Source: Alphaproteobacteria bacterium (GTDB taxonomy: Bacteria > Pseudomonadota > Alphaproteobacteria > Rhizobiales > Xanthobacteraceae). Taken from it: 64,000 nucleotides of DNA. Location of the stretch: the NCBI GenBank assembly GCA_037200445.1, contig JBBCGH010000001.1, positions 4,647,162 through 4,711,161 on the forward strand, written 5' to 3'. Numbering within the stretch: the stretch's first letter is position 1; the number at the start of each line of letters is the position of its first letter. This document shows, piece after piece, positions 1 to 8,242 of the stretch. The notes beneath the pieces are model-generated. The model saw only the letters and a program-made list of their open reading frames with translations. It searched no databases and had not been told where the DNA came from. Made by a program: the position numbers and the translations under genes.

Positions 1-2
1 CT

Positions 3-308
3 TATCTTGGCGCGCATTTCGAATTTCTGCCATGCGACGGCGCGCCAGGCTGGGTCAATCGCATCCACTGCTTCAACTATGCGGCCACCATGAGCCACGG
101 GCCGATCTCGGGCGACATCCCGGCGATCAGCATCGGTGCGGAGCGAACCGCGCGCGGTGTGGTGAACGGATTGTTCGCCGAGGATTGTCAGCGCACTTGG
201 GCCCGGCTCCACGGCTGGAGCAATCCGGAGCTGCGCGGCGACGAATATGTGCTGGACGAGGACGTGAGTAAGTTCCTCGCCGATGAGCCCGCCGAGGCCA
301 AGACATGA
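3..308 (+). CDS. FAD/NAD(P)-dependent oxidoreductase, flavin-monooxygenase-like (C-terminal fragment)
   Basis: The frame is open from the first bases of the window to a TGA at 306-308, so about 101 C-terminal residues are visible and the start lies outside. The segment ATMSHGPISGDIPAIS followed by a Gly/Ala-rich helix resembles the C-terminal FAD-contacting part of flavin-containing monooxygenase-like proteins. This is pattern recognition only, since no Rossmann motif is in the window. The stop overlaps the next start (ATGA), so it is the upstream member of a translationally coupled operon. The exact substrate cannot be inferred; another FAD/NAD(P)-binding oxidoreductase class is possible. 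Confidence 0.5.
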   Translation, partial: YLGAHFEFLPCDGAPGWVNRIHCFNYAATMSHGPISGDIPAISIGAERTARGVVNGLFAEDCQRTWARLHGWSNPELRGDEYVLDEDVSKFLADEPAEAKT

Positions 309-805
309 GCGACGGCGATTACGGGGTGATGGATACGCTGGCGGGTCTCGCCGACGACTCGGCCCTTGCCGAATTGCGTCGTCAGCGGCCTGACGTCGTG
401 AAGCATCTGCAGGGCAGCGATAAGGTGATTTTCTCGCCGCAGGACGATGGCGGCCTGCCGCGGGCCGAACGCGCCGCCGCGGCGTTGCGCGTCGCGACGC
501 TGTTGCGCGATCCGGTTTTGAGCGAGCATTACCGCGCGCGGCTTGCCCCACTCGACCCGGAGGGGACGCTGGCAAGGTCCGTGGAGGGCGGCGCGCGCAT
601 CACAGAGGTGCGCTGGGACGCAATCCTTGCGCATGTCGATCTCGTCACGCGCGGACCGGGCAGCGCCGAGCGCAAGGACATTGATAATCTGCTGGCCGCC
701 GGGCTCTCGTCGCACGCTGTCGTGTCGCTGTCGCAGCTCATCGCCTATGTGAACTTCCAGTCGCGCGTGCTCGCCGGCCTGCGCATGCTCAAGGGCGCCG
801 CATGA
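305..805 (+). CDS. CMD-domain protein (Avi_7170-like)
   Basis: A 166-residue helical protein starting at the ATG that overlaps the upstream stop. It resembles the CMD (carboxymuconolactone decarboxylase-like) proteins usually encoded directly before an alkylhydroperoxidase-domain partner. The C-terminal half (SHAVVSLSQLIAYVNFQSRV) matches the CMD helical core, but no CxxC is present, so it is unlikely to be the redox-active member of the pair. Its stop overlaps the start of the partner gene (ATGA at 802), consistent with stoichiometric co-production. The role is unknown; a non-catalytic partner or scaffold is an inference. Confidence 0.65.
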   Translation: MSDGDYGVMDTLAGLADDSALAELRRQRPDVVKHLQGSDKVIFSPQDDGGLPRAERAAAALRVATLLRDPVLSEHYRARLAPLDPEGTLARSVEGGARITEVRWDAILAHVDLVTRGPGSAERKDIDNLLAAGLSSHAVVSLSQLIAYVNFQSRVLAGLRMLKGAA

Positions 806-1398
806 CAAGGTCGATGCGCGACTTCACGCAAGGCGAGTTCGACTGGCAGCCCTGGCTCGCGCCGCTCGATCTCGATGCGGCGACCGACGCGCAGCGTGCC
901 GCGCTGAAGATCACACCGTCGAACCGCGCGGTCGGCGCTTATTCGCTGGTGCTGGCGCACGATCCGGAAACGCTGGAGCAGCGCTCCCCGCTTTACAACG
1001 CCATCATGTTCGGCGCGAAAGGGTTGCCGCGTGCCGAGCGCGAGCTTGGCGCGGTCGTCGCGTCGCGCATCAACGGCTGCGCCTATTGCGCCTCTGTGCA
1101 TGCCAAGCGCTTCACGGAGTTGACCAAGGTGCCGGAGGTGATGCAGCGCATCCAGCAGGATGGCGCGCAAGCCTCGCTGGAGCCACGCCAGAAGGCGATC
1201 GTCGACTATGCGGCAAAGCTCACCCGTGACCCCGCCGTGATCACGCCCGCGGATGCGGCGCCACTGCGCGCGCAGGGCTTGAGCGACATCGAGATTCTCG
1301 ATCTCACCCACGCGGTCGCGATGTTCGCCTGGGCCAACCGGCTGATGCAGACGCTGGGCGAAGCAACGACGCCAGCATGTGAGGGTAATCCACTATGA
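802..1398 (+). CDS. Alkylhydroperoxidase-domain protein (AhpD/CMD family, Avi_7169-like)
   Basis: A 198-residue protein with the AhpD-type active-site signature CAYCASVHAKR around residue 93 (CxxC followed by a His four residues later), typical of the peroxidase-active CMD family. The helical CMD fold is followed by a second helical stretch (YAAKLTRDPAVITPADAAPL). It is encoded as a pair with the preceding CMD-domain protein, and both are coupled by 4-bp overlaps to the neighbouring catabolic genes. It could protect the operon's enzymes from peroxides or act as a thiol-dependent reductase; the physiological substrate is not evident. Confidence 0.75.
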   Translation: MTRSMRDFTQGEFDWQPWLAPLDLDAATDAQRAALKITPSNRAVGAYSLVLAHDPETLEQRSPLYNAIMFGAKGLPRAERELGAVVASRINGCAYCASVHAKRFTELTKVPEVMQRIQQDGAQASLEPRQKAIVDYAAKLTRDPAVITPADAAPLRAQGLSDIEILDLTHAVAMFAWANRLMQTLGEATTPACEGNPL

Positions 1399-2147
1399 TT
1401 CCGGTCGTCTTCCTGCATGGCATTGGCGGCGGCGCGCGCTCCTTCGCGCCGCAGATCGCGAGCTTCGCGGCGCGCGGCTATCAGCCGGTGTCACTCGATC
1501 TCTTAGGATACGGCGGGCGCACGCCGGTCGATACCATGACCTTCGATGCACTCGCCGAGGACGTCGAAGCCAGCATTGCGAACAGTGCCCTGGAAAAGCC
1601 GGTGCTCGTCGGCCACTCGATGGGCGGCATGGTGGTGCAGTCGCTGCTGCGCCGCCGGCCCGACGGCTATCGCGCCGCCGTGCTCTCCTGCACCTCGCCC
1701 GCTTTCGGCAATCCCACGGGCGACTTCCAGAAGAAATTCGTGGCGGATCGCCTCGCGCCGCTCGATGCCGGCAAGACGATGGCGCAAAACGCCGCGCCGG
1801 CCGCCGACGGCACCATGAGCCCCGATCCCGATTCGGCCGGGCGCGCGCTGTTCATCGAGGAATATGCGGCGGTGCCGGAGCGCATCTATCGTGCTGCCGT
1901 GAAATGCCTCGTCACGTTCGACGAGCGCGTCAACCTGCCGAACCTCAAGGTGCCGGTGCTGTGCCTCGCGGCGGAGCACGACCGCAACGCCCCGGCGCAG
2001 GTCGTCGAAAAAATGGCGAGCAAGATCCCCGGCGCTTACTACTTCTGCATCGCGGGCCGCGGTCACATGCCGAACCTGGAGGCGCCGGCCGCGTTCGACG
2101 GCGCGATCTTCAGTTTCCTCGATCATGCGCTGGCCGGCCCGGCCTGA
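1395..2147 (+). CDS. Alpha/beta hydrolase
   Basis: A 250-residue single-domain hydrolase. The N-terminus carries the oxyanion-hole HG motif (VFLHGIGG), the nucleophile elbow is GHSMGG near residue 75, the acid is probably the Asp in AAEHDRNAP, and the catalytic His lies in GRGHMPNLE near residue 229. The triad therefore appears complete. The protein resembles ester/enol-lactone hydrolases (PcaD/MhpC-like) of catabolic clusters. It overlaps the upstream gene by ATGA and lies 12 bp before an acyl-CoA dehydrogenase. It could hydrolyse a ring-cleavage product, lactone or thioester; which one is not determinable. Confidence 0.8.
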   Translation: MIPVVFLHGIGGGARSFAPQIASFAARGYQPVSLDLLGYGGRTPVDTMTFDALAEDVEASIANSALEKPVLVGHSMGGMVVQSLLRRRPDGYRAAVLSCTSPAFGNPTGDFQKKFVADRLAPLDAGKTMAQNAAPAADGTMSPDPDSAGRALFIEEYAAVPERIYRAAVKCLVTFDERVNLPNLKVPVLCLAAEHDRNAPAQVVEKMASKIPGAYYFCIAGRGHMPNLEAPAAFDGAIFSFLDHALAGPA

Positions 2148-2159
2148 TAGTCTTGGCGT

Positions 2160-3431
2160 ATGAACCATCCGACTCTCGACACACACGACCGCGATGCGCC
2201 GATCTTCGCAGCTGAAGCCTTCCGGCTCGGCGACGACGAGGCTGCGCTGATCGGCAAGGCGCGCCGTTTCGGCGCGCGCGTGCTGGCACCCCGCGCCGCG
2301 CAGCACGACCGCGACGCAACCTTCCCGATCGATAATTTTCGCGACATGCACCCCGAAGGGCTGCTGCGCATCTGCGTGCCGAAACAGCATGGCGGGCTTG
2401 GCGCCTCGTTCCGCACCTATTGCCTCGCGGCGGCCGAGCTTGGCCGCTACTGCGGCGCGACCGCGCTCTCCTGGAACATGCACGTGTGCTCCACGCTCTG
2501 GACCGGCGCACTCGCCGACGATTTGGAGATGAGCGCTAAGGAACGCGCCGCGCACAATGCGGCACGCGGTATGCACTATCGCCGCATCGTCGAAAACGGC
2601 GCGATCTATTCGCAGCCGTTCTCGGAAGGCGGCGCGGCCGCCGCCGGTGCGGCAGCGTTTGGTACCGAAGCAAAGCCGGTCGACGGCGGCTTCGTGGTCA
2701 ACGGCAAGAAGATCTTCGCCTCGCTCTCGGGCGCTGCGGATTATTACGGCATTCTTTGCACCGAGCGCGCCACCGGCGAAGAAGCAAGCCGCCGCAATAC
2801 GCTCTATCTCGCGGTCCCGGCGAATGCGCCCGGCGTCAGCGCGGTCGGCGACTGGGACCCGCTCGGTATGCGCGGCACGGTCTCGCGCACGCTGCTGATG
2901 AAAGACGTGTTCGTGCCGGAGAGCGAACTCTTGATGCCACACGGCGTCTATTTCCGCGCCGCGACCTCGTGGCCGCACATGTTCCTGACGCTCTCGCCGA
3001 CCTACATGGGCCTCGCGCAGGCGGCTTACGATTTCACGGTGGCATATCTGCGCGGCGAGGCGCCCGGCACGCCGCCGGTCAAGCGGCGCATGTTTCCGAC
3101 CAAGCAGATCGCGGTTGCCGAGATGCGCGTGATGCTGGAGCAAACCAAGGCGCTCTGGTTCCAGGCGGTGAGCGAGGCGCGCGCCAACCCGACCAAGGAG
3201 CAGGTGCTGCGCGCCTATGCGGCGCAGCACACCGTGATGGAGAACGCGAACGCACTCGCGGCGAAAGCGATCCGCACCTGCGGCGGACAATCGATGCTCA
3301 AATCGCTGCCGCTGGAACGCGTCTACCGCGACAGCCGCTGCGGCTCGCTGATGCTGCCGTGGACCGCCGAGATCTGCCTCGATCGGCTCGGGCGCGAGAC
3401 GCTGTACGAGCCGGGCGAGAAGGACGATTGA
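2160..3431 (+). CDS. Acyl-CoA dehydrogenase family protein
   Basis: A 423-residue flavoprotein of the acyl-CoA dehydrogenase fold: an N-terminal helical domain, a middle beta-domain (VNGKKIFASLSGAADYYGIL, then DWDPLGMRGTVSRTLLM, the usual substrate/FAD signature) and a C-terminal helical domain ending in an Arg-rich FAD-contacting motif (RVYRDSRCG). It would oxidise an acyl-CoA, presumably the product of the adjacent ligase, passing electrons to ETF. Some members of this fold are flavin monooxygenases or DszC-like, so the reaction type is less sure than the fold. Five bases separate it from the ligase gene. Confidence 0.8.
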   Translation: MNHPTLDTHDRDAPIFAAEAFRLGDDEAALIGKARRFGARVLAPRAAQHDRDATFPIDNFRDMHPEGLLRICVPKQHGGLGASFRTYCLAAAELGRYCGATALSWNMHVCSTLWTGALADDLEMSAKERAAHNAARGMHYRRIVENGAIYSQPFSEGGAAAAGAAAFGTEAKPVDGGFVVNGKKIFASLSGAADYYGILCTERATGEEASRRNTLYLAVPANAPGVSAVGDWDPLGMRGTVSRTLLMKDVFVPESELLMPHGVYFRAATSWPHMFLTLSPTYMGLAQAAYDFTVAYLRGEAPGTPPVKRRMFPTKQIAVAEMRVMLEQTKALWFQAVSEARANPTKEQVLRAYAAQHTVMENANALAAKAIRTCGGQSMLKSLPLERVYRDSRCGSLMLPWTAEICLDRLGRETLYEPGEKDD

Positions 3432-3435
3432 GGTC

Positions 3436-4932
3436 ATGGACCTCGCCGACCTGATCGACCGGAATGCGGCCTTCGCGCCGGAGAAGGCCGCGATCCGTTT
3501 TGGCGGCGTGACGCTTACGTATGCGGCCTTCGCTGCACGCATCGCGGCAACCGCCCGTGCGTTGAAATCTCAGCTCGGCGTCGGACGCGGCGATCGCGTC
3601 GCGATCCTGTCGCTGAATCACCCGGACTATCTGGTGCTGCTCTACGCCTGCGCGCGCCTCGGCGCGATGCTGGTGCCGCTCAACTGGCGGCTCGCCGTGC
3701 CGGAACAGGTGTTCATCCTCTCCGATGCGGGCGTCAAGGCACTGGTCGTCGAACAAGGCTTCGCGGCGGTCATCGATCCTTTGAAGAACACGCTACCCGA
3801 TGTCCGCGTCATCGGCCTCGACTTCGCGCCATCCTTCGATGATCTGCTCGCGTCCGACAGCGGCGATGGCCGCAACCCGCATGTCAATCTCTCGTCTCCG
3901 CTGCTCATCGTCTACACCTCCGGCACCACCGGGCGCCCCAAGGGCGCGGTGCTGCGGCAGGAGGCGCTCGTCTGGAACGCCGTGATGAGCCAGCACATGC
4001 ACGACATGACGGCGGCGGATCACATCCTCACCGTGCTGCCGCTGTTCCATGTCGGCGGGCTCAATATCCAGACCACGCCGGCATTGCAGCTCGGCGCGAC
4101 CGTGACGCTGCACCCGCGCTTCACGCCTGACGCGGCGCTCGATGCGCTCGCGCGCGACAGGCCGACACTCACCGTGCTGGTGCCCGCCACCATGCAGGCC
4201 GTGATCGGGCACCCGCGTTGGCGCGAGACCGGCATCGCGTCGCTGCGCGCGCTCACCACGGGCTCGACACAGGTACCGCAGGGCCTTATCGATGCGTTCA
4301 CGGCGCGCGCCGTACCGGTGCTGCAAGTCTATGGCTCGACGGAAACCTGCCCGGTCGCGGTCTACACGCGCGCCGGCGGCGATCAGCGCGCCGGCTCGAC
4401 CGGCCTGCCCGGTCTCGTATGCGAGGCGCGTGTGGTGGACGATGCGGGCAACGAAGTGCCGCCCGGCGTCGCGGGCGAAGTCGTGGTGCGCGGCCCGCAG
4501 GTTTTTTTCGAATACTGGGGCAATGCGGCGGCGACCGCCGAAACGCTACGCGACGGCTGGTATCATTCGGGCGACATCGGCACGCGCGACGCCGACGGCC
4601 ACTTCTTCATCCATGATCGCAAGAAGAACATGATCATCTCGGGGGCTGAGAACATCTACCCGGCCGAGGTGGAGCGGGTGCTCTTTGCGCACCCCGACGT
4701 TGCGGAAGCGGCCGTGATCGGCCGGCCTAACCCGAAATGGCAGGAGGTGCCGGTCGCCTACGTGGTGCGGCGCTTCGGCTGCACGGCGGATGCGCGCGCG
4801 CTCGAAGCGCATTTGCTGACACAGCTCGCGCGCTTCAAGGTGCCGCGCGAATATGTCTTCGTCGATGCGCTGCCGCGCAACGCGATGGGCAAGGTGCAGC
4901 ATTTCGTGTTGCGTGAACGGGACCGGGGCTGA
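3436..4932 (+). CDS. AMP-binding acyl-CoA synthetase
   Basis: A 498-residue ANL-superfamily enzyme. It has the P-loop-like signature YTSGTTGRPKGAV (about residues 158-170), the A4/A5 motif YGSTETCP, the hinge region GWYHSGDIGTRDADGHFFIHDRKK and the C-terminal catalytic Lys in NAMGKVQ. It activates a carboxylic acid with ATP to the acyl-AMP and then the CoA thioester. The context (acyl-CoA dehydrogenase upstream, hydroxyacyl-CoA dehydrogenase downstream) suggests activation of a fatty, aryl or short branched acid. Its stop shares one base with the next start (TGATG). Confidence 0.88.
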   Translation: MDLADLIDRNAAFAPEKAAIRFGGVTLTYAAFAARIAATARALKSQLGVGRGDRVAILSLNHPDYLVLLYACARLGAMLVPLNWRLAVPEQVFILSDAGVKALVVEQGFAAVIDPLKNTLPDVRVIGLDFAPSFDDLLASDSGDGRNPHVNLSSPLLIVYTSGTTGRPKGAVLRQEALVWNAVMSQHMHDMTAADHILTVLPLFHVGGLNIQTTPALQLGATVTLHPRFTPDAALDALARDRPTLTVLVPATMQAVIGHPRWRETGIASLRALTTGSTQVPQGLIDAFTARAVPVLQVYGSTETCPVAVYTRAGGDQRAGSTGLPGLVCEARVVDDAGNEVPPGVAGEVVVRGPQVFFEYWGNAAATAETLRDGWYHSGDIGTRDADGHFFIHDRKKNMIISGAENIYPAEVERVLFAHPDVAEAAVIGRPNPKWQEVPVAYVVRRFGCTADARALEAHLLTQLARFKVPREYVFVDALPRNAMGKVQHFVLRERDRG

Positions 4933-6023
4933 TGCGCATCGCGGTCCTCGGCGGCGGCAACGGCTCGTTCGCGGCGGCGGGCGACATGGCGCTTGCGGGT
5001 CACGAGGTGCGGCTGTGGCGGCGCGACCGTGTAGCGGTCGAGGAGCACAACGCCGCGGGCGGCACGATCATCGTGAAGGATTTTCGCGGGCGCCATGAGG
5101 CGAAGCCGTCGCTGGTGACAAACGACATCGCGGAGGCCGCGCGCGGCGTCGAACTGATCCTCTGCCCAGCTCCGGCGACCGCGCAGCACGACATCGCCCG
5201 CGCACTCGCGCCGCATCTCAGGGATGGACAGATCGTGTTCCTGCCGCCCGGCACGTTCGGCTCCTTCATCTTCGCCAAGACCGCGCACGATGCAGGCAAC
5301 CGCGCCGACGTGGCGTTCGCCGAAACCGGCACGCTTCCCTGGCTCGCGCGCAAGCACGGGCCGTTCGAGGTCGCGATCACGATCCGCGCCAAACGCCTGC
5401 CGACCGGCGCGTTTCCGCTAACCCGGAAGCAGCACGCCCTTGCGATGATCAGCGGCGCGTTTCCCGGCGTGATCGAAGACTGCGGCGACGTCCTTTCCGC
5501 CGCGCTGATGAACGCCGGGCCTATCATCCATCCGCCGCTCATCGTGATGAACGCCGCGCCGCTCGAGCATTTCGATCGCTGGGACATCCACCGGGAGGGC
5601 ACGCAGCCTTCGGTGCGCCGCGTCACCGATGCGCTGGATGCGGAGCGCATCGCGGTGCGCGAGGCGCTGGGCTACGGCGCGCCGCACTTCCCGCTCGCGA
5701 ATCACTACGCCAAGGACGGCGAGGAGTGGATGTACGGCCGCGGCTCGCATGACAAACTGACCGAGTCCGGCGACTGGCGCGAGCACATCGTGCTGACGCA
5801 ACATCGCTACATGATGGAGGACGTTCGGATCGGGCTGTCGTTTCTTGTCTCGGTCGGCGAACTCGCCGGCGTGCCGACGCCGCTCGCGCGGGCGTTCCTG
5901 TCGATCGGCGGAGCGATCTGCGGCGAGGATTTCATGAAGAAGGGACGCACATTGCAGTCGCTCGGCGTCGGCGGCCTCGACCGCAGCGTGCTGCAGGCCG
6001 TGCTCGCAACGGGGATGCGATGA
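4932..6023 (+). CDS. NAD/NADP octopine/nopaline dehydrogenase-family protein
   Basis: A 363-residue protein with an N-terminal Rossmann motif (AVLGGGNGSFAAAGDMALAGH) and a C-terminal helical opine-dehydrogenase domain that includes HPPLIVMNA and the helix around YGAPHFPLANHYAKDG. The conserved His/Asp region expected for octopine/nopaline dehydrogenases appears present. Family enzymes reductively condense, or oxidatively split, an amino acid and a 2-oxo acid. Its place between an acyl-CoA ligase and a hydroxyacyl-CoA dehydrogenase is unusual for opine metabolism, so it may dehydrogenate another 2-hydroxy or imino acid. It overlaps the next gene (ATGA). Confidence 0.8.
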   Translation: MRIAVLGGGNGSFAAAGDMALAGHEVRLWRRDRVAVEEHNAAGGTIIVKDFRGRHEAKPSLVTNDIAEAARGVELILCPAPATAQHDIARALAPHLRDGQIVFLPPGTFGSFIFAKTAHDAGNRADVAFAETGTLPWLARKHGPFEVAITIRAKRLPTGAFPLTRKQHALAMISGAFPGVIEDCGDVLSAALMNAGPIIHPPLIVMNAAPLEHFDRWDIHREGTQPSVRRVTDALDAERIAVREALGYGAPHFPLANHYAKDGEEWMYGRGSHDKLTESGDWREHIVLTQHRYMMEDVRIGLSFLVSVGELAGVPTPLARAFLSIGGAICGEDFMKKGRTLQSLGVGGLDRSVLQAVLATGMR

Positions 6024-6997
6024 GAGGGTCCATCGCCTGTCTCGGCGCGGGCCGCATGGGGCGCGGCATCGCGGTCGTGTTCGCGTATGCGGGGCACACG
6101 GTTTCGCTGGTCGATTTCAAAGCGCGTGATGGGGCGGCGTTCAAGTTGCTGTCCGGCGATGCCCTCGGCGAGGTGCGCAACGTTCTGGCCACACTTGCGA
6201 GCTTCGGTCTGTTCGACTCGCAGCATGTCGATGCGATCACGGCGCGCGTCTCCGTCGTCCCGGAGAAAACTGCACAGGCAACCCTTTCCTCTGCCGCAAT
6301 CATCTTTGAGGGCGTACCAGAAGTGCCAGACCTGAAGCGCGACGCACTCGCGCGTGCCTCCAAGCTTGCAGGACCAGCCCCGATCATCGCCTCGACCACC
6401 TCGACCATCTTGGTGGATGACTTGTCCGACGCGGTCGATCATCCCGAGCGCTTCCTCAACGCGCACTGGCTCAATCCGGCGTTCCTCGTTCCGTTGGTCG
6501 AGGTTTCGCCCGGCAAGCACACCGATCCGGCGGTGACCGCGCGCCTCAAGGCGCTGCTCGAATCCGTCGGCAAGGTGCCGGTCGTCTGCGCCGCACGCCC
6601 GGGTTACATCGTGCCGCGCATCCAGGCGCTCGCCATGAACGAGGCCGCGCGCATGGTCGAGGAAGGCGTCGCCAGCGCCGAAGACATCGACAAGGCGATC
6701 AAGTATGGCTTCGGCATCCGCTTCGCGACACTCGGCATGCTCGAGTTCATCGACTGGGGTGGCGGCGACATTCTCTACTATGCAAGCCGCTACATGAAGG
6801 ATGCGCTCGGCAGCGAGCGCTACGCCGCGCCGGAGATCGTCGAGCGCAACATGGCGGAGGGCCGCCGCGGCCTGCGCGATGGCGCGGGGTTCCTGAATTA
6901 CCAGGGGCTCGATGTGGAGGCGTATCGCCGCGAGCGATTGAAGGCGTTCGTCGAATTGCTGGAGCATTTCGGGTTGAACCGCCCGCCCATTCTCTAA
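6020..6997 (+). CDS. 3-hydroxyacyl-CoA dehydrogenase family NAD-binding protein
   Basis: A 325-residue protein with the NAD motif LGAGRMGRGIAVVFAYAGH at the N-terminus and an acidic residue at the end of beta-2 (LVDFK), indicating NAD+. The catalytic His is likely the one in FLNAHWLNPAFLVPLVEV, and the C-terminal dimerisation domain follows (PGYIVPRIQALAMNEAARM). It fits 3-hydroxybutyryl/3-hydroxyacyl-CoA dehydrogenases and the related carnitine-dehydrogenase type. It is the last gene of the plus-strand operon; a REP-like palindrome begins at its stop codon. Confidence 0.82.
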   Translation: MRGSIACLGAGRMGRGIAVVFAYAGHTVSLVDFKARDGAAFKLLSGDALGEVRNVLATLASFGLFDSQHVDAITARVSVVPEKTAQATLSSAAIIFEGVPEVPDLKRDALARASKLAGPAPIIASTTSTILVDDLSDAVDHPERFLNAHWLNPAFLVPLVEVSPGKHTDPAVTARLKALLESVGKVPVVCAARPGYIVPRIQALAMNEAARMVEEGVASAEDIDKAIKYGFGIRFATLGMLEFIDWGGGDILYYASRYMKDALGSERYAAPEIVERNMAEGRRGLRDGAGFLNYQGLDVEAYRRERLKAFVELLEHFGLNRPPIL

Positions 6998-7104
6998 CCT
7001 CGTTCTGAGGAGGGCGCGCAGCGCCGTCTCGAAGGATGGCCACGCGCTCTGAGCTTGCCGCCATCCTTCGAGGCTCGCTTCGCTCGCACCTCAGGATGAG
7101 GGTA
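6998..7104. repeat. REP-like palindromic repeat (family A)
   Basis: Inverted repeat between two convergent genes: GTCTCGAAGGATGGC on the left pairs with GCCATCCTTCGAG on the right, with outer CTGAGGAGG and CCTCAGGATGAGG ends. The same family occurs at 29702. The right arm supplies the stop codon (7091-7093) and last codons of the NicX-like gene. It probably forms a bidirectional hairpin at the ends of both transcripts. Confidence 0.8.
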
Positions 7105-8140
7105 AGAGTTGAACGACGCCGCCTTTGACGACGACAGTCCCGTCCACCGTGATGGTGGTGCGCATCACCGGCAGGTCGAAATGCCCCGCCGTGTAGCGGC
7201 CGGCGAATTCGTTGGCGCCGGTCGAGAACAGGAAGTTGCCCGCCACCGCGCGGATCTCGGTGCCGTGGGTGTCGCGCTGGTCGTACATCGTCAGCGCCTC
7301 GTAACGCGCCTTCGGATTGAGCCCGAATCCGACATGCGACACCGCATAGGCGTTGCGGTCGCCCCATGCGGCGAGATACGAGCGGAACAGCTCCGCGTCC
7401 GTCCCCTCGCCTTCGATGTTCGTCACGTAGTCGTTCTCGAGCGTAAGCCGCACCGGCGCTTCGAGATAACGCTTGAAGGTGAGATTGACGTCGCCGCGGT
7501 CGAGCACCAGCGTGCCACTGACGCTGTTCGCTTTCGGAAAGCTCACCACGATGCCGCCCGGCCAATGCGCGAGCGTGCCGGGCTTCTCGGTCCAGCCCCA
7601 GATGCCGACCGTCGGCGCGCCGGTCATGTCGACATCGAGATTGGTCCCGGACGCCGATGTCACAGTCATCCGCTTTGCGCCGCGCAGCAGTTTCGCCGCC
7701 GCGCGAACGCGCGCCTCCAGGGCATCGTCGGGCGCGAGGCGCTCCAGCGCTTCGGGGTGCTCGTTCGAGATCACCTGGATGCGCGCGCCGGCTCTCAGGA
7801 TCGCGGGTGTCTCGGGCGCGTGCATCAGGCCCTCGATGGTGCAGTCGACCACGAAGCCCGCCGCGCCGAGCGCGCTCACCACCGGAGCAAGGGAGCCGAT
7901 CGCCTCGCTCGCGCCGGTCGAGCGCACCGGCACCGGATGCCGGTTGCGCGGCGTCGGCACCACGATGTGGAACGGCTTCGCGCCGAGCTGCAGCAGCGCA
8001 AGCTCCGCGAGTTGCACGTTGAGCTGGCGCGACTGCGTCTCGGAGAGGATCGCGGCCGTGTCGCCGCGCTTCACGGCGCAGCGCTCGAACACCTCGGCGA
8101 AGGCGTCGATCCATTTCCCCTCGATGCGATCGGCGAGCAT
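7091..8140 (-). CDS. NicX-like 2,5-dihydroxypyridine 5,6-dioxygenase family protein (M29-like fold)
   Basis: A 349-residue protein that closely follows the pattern of Pseudomonas NicX: WPGGIVVSFPKANSVSGTLV, VLDRGDVNLTFKRYL, an acidic region, YAVSHVGFGLNPKAR, and a terminal GNFLFSTGANEFAG with a metal-ligand-rich GHFDLP. NicX opens the ring of 2,5-dihydroxypyridine in nicotinate degradation using non-haem Fe(II) on an M29-aminopeptidase-type scaffold. No other nic gene was recognised nearby, so the true substrate may be another hydroxylated N-heterocycle or the protein may be a peptidase-like relative. The C-terminal codons come from a REP repeat. Confidence 0.72.
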   Translation of the reverse strand: MLADRIEGKWIDAFAEVFERCAVKRGDTAAILSETQSRQLNVQLAELALLQLGAKPFHIVVPTPRNRHPVPVRSTGASEAIGSLAPVVSALGAAGFVVDCTIEGLMHAPETPAILRAGARIQVISNEHPEALERLAPDDALEARVRAAAKLLRGAKRMTVTSASGTNLDVDMTGAPTVGIWGWTEKPGTLAHWPGGIVVSFPKANSVSGTLVLDRGDVNLTFKRYLEAPVRLTLENDYVTNIEGEGTDAELFRSYLAAWGDRNAYAVSHVGFGLNPKARYEALTMYDQRDTHGTEIRAVAGNFLFSTGANEFAGRYTAGHFDLPVMRTTITVDGTVVVKGGVVQLLPSS

Positions 8141-8242
8141 TTGGCGCGGCTCCGATTGACTCGATGATTTCTTACTCGGTCATGCCCGGGTTGTCCCGGC
8201 CATTCAGCGACGGTAGCTTTTCCGGCCAATCGGGAGGCACGC

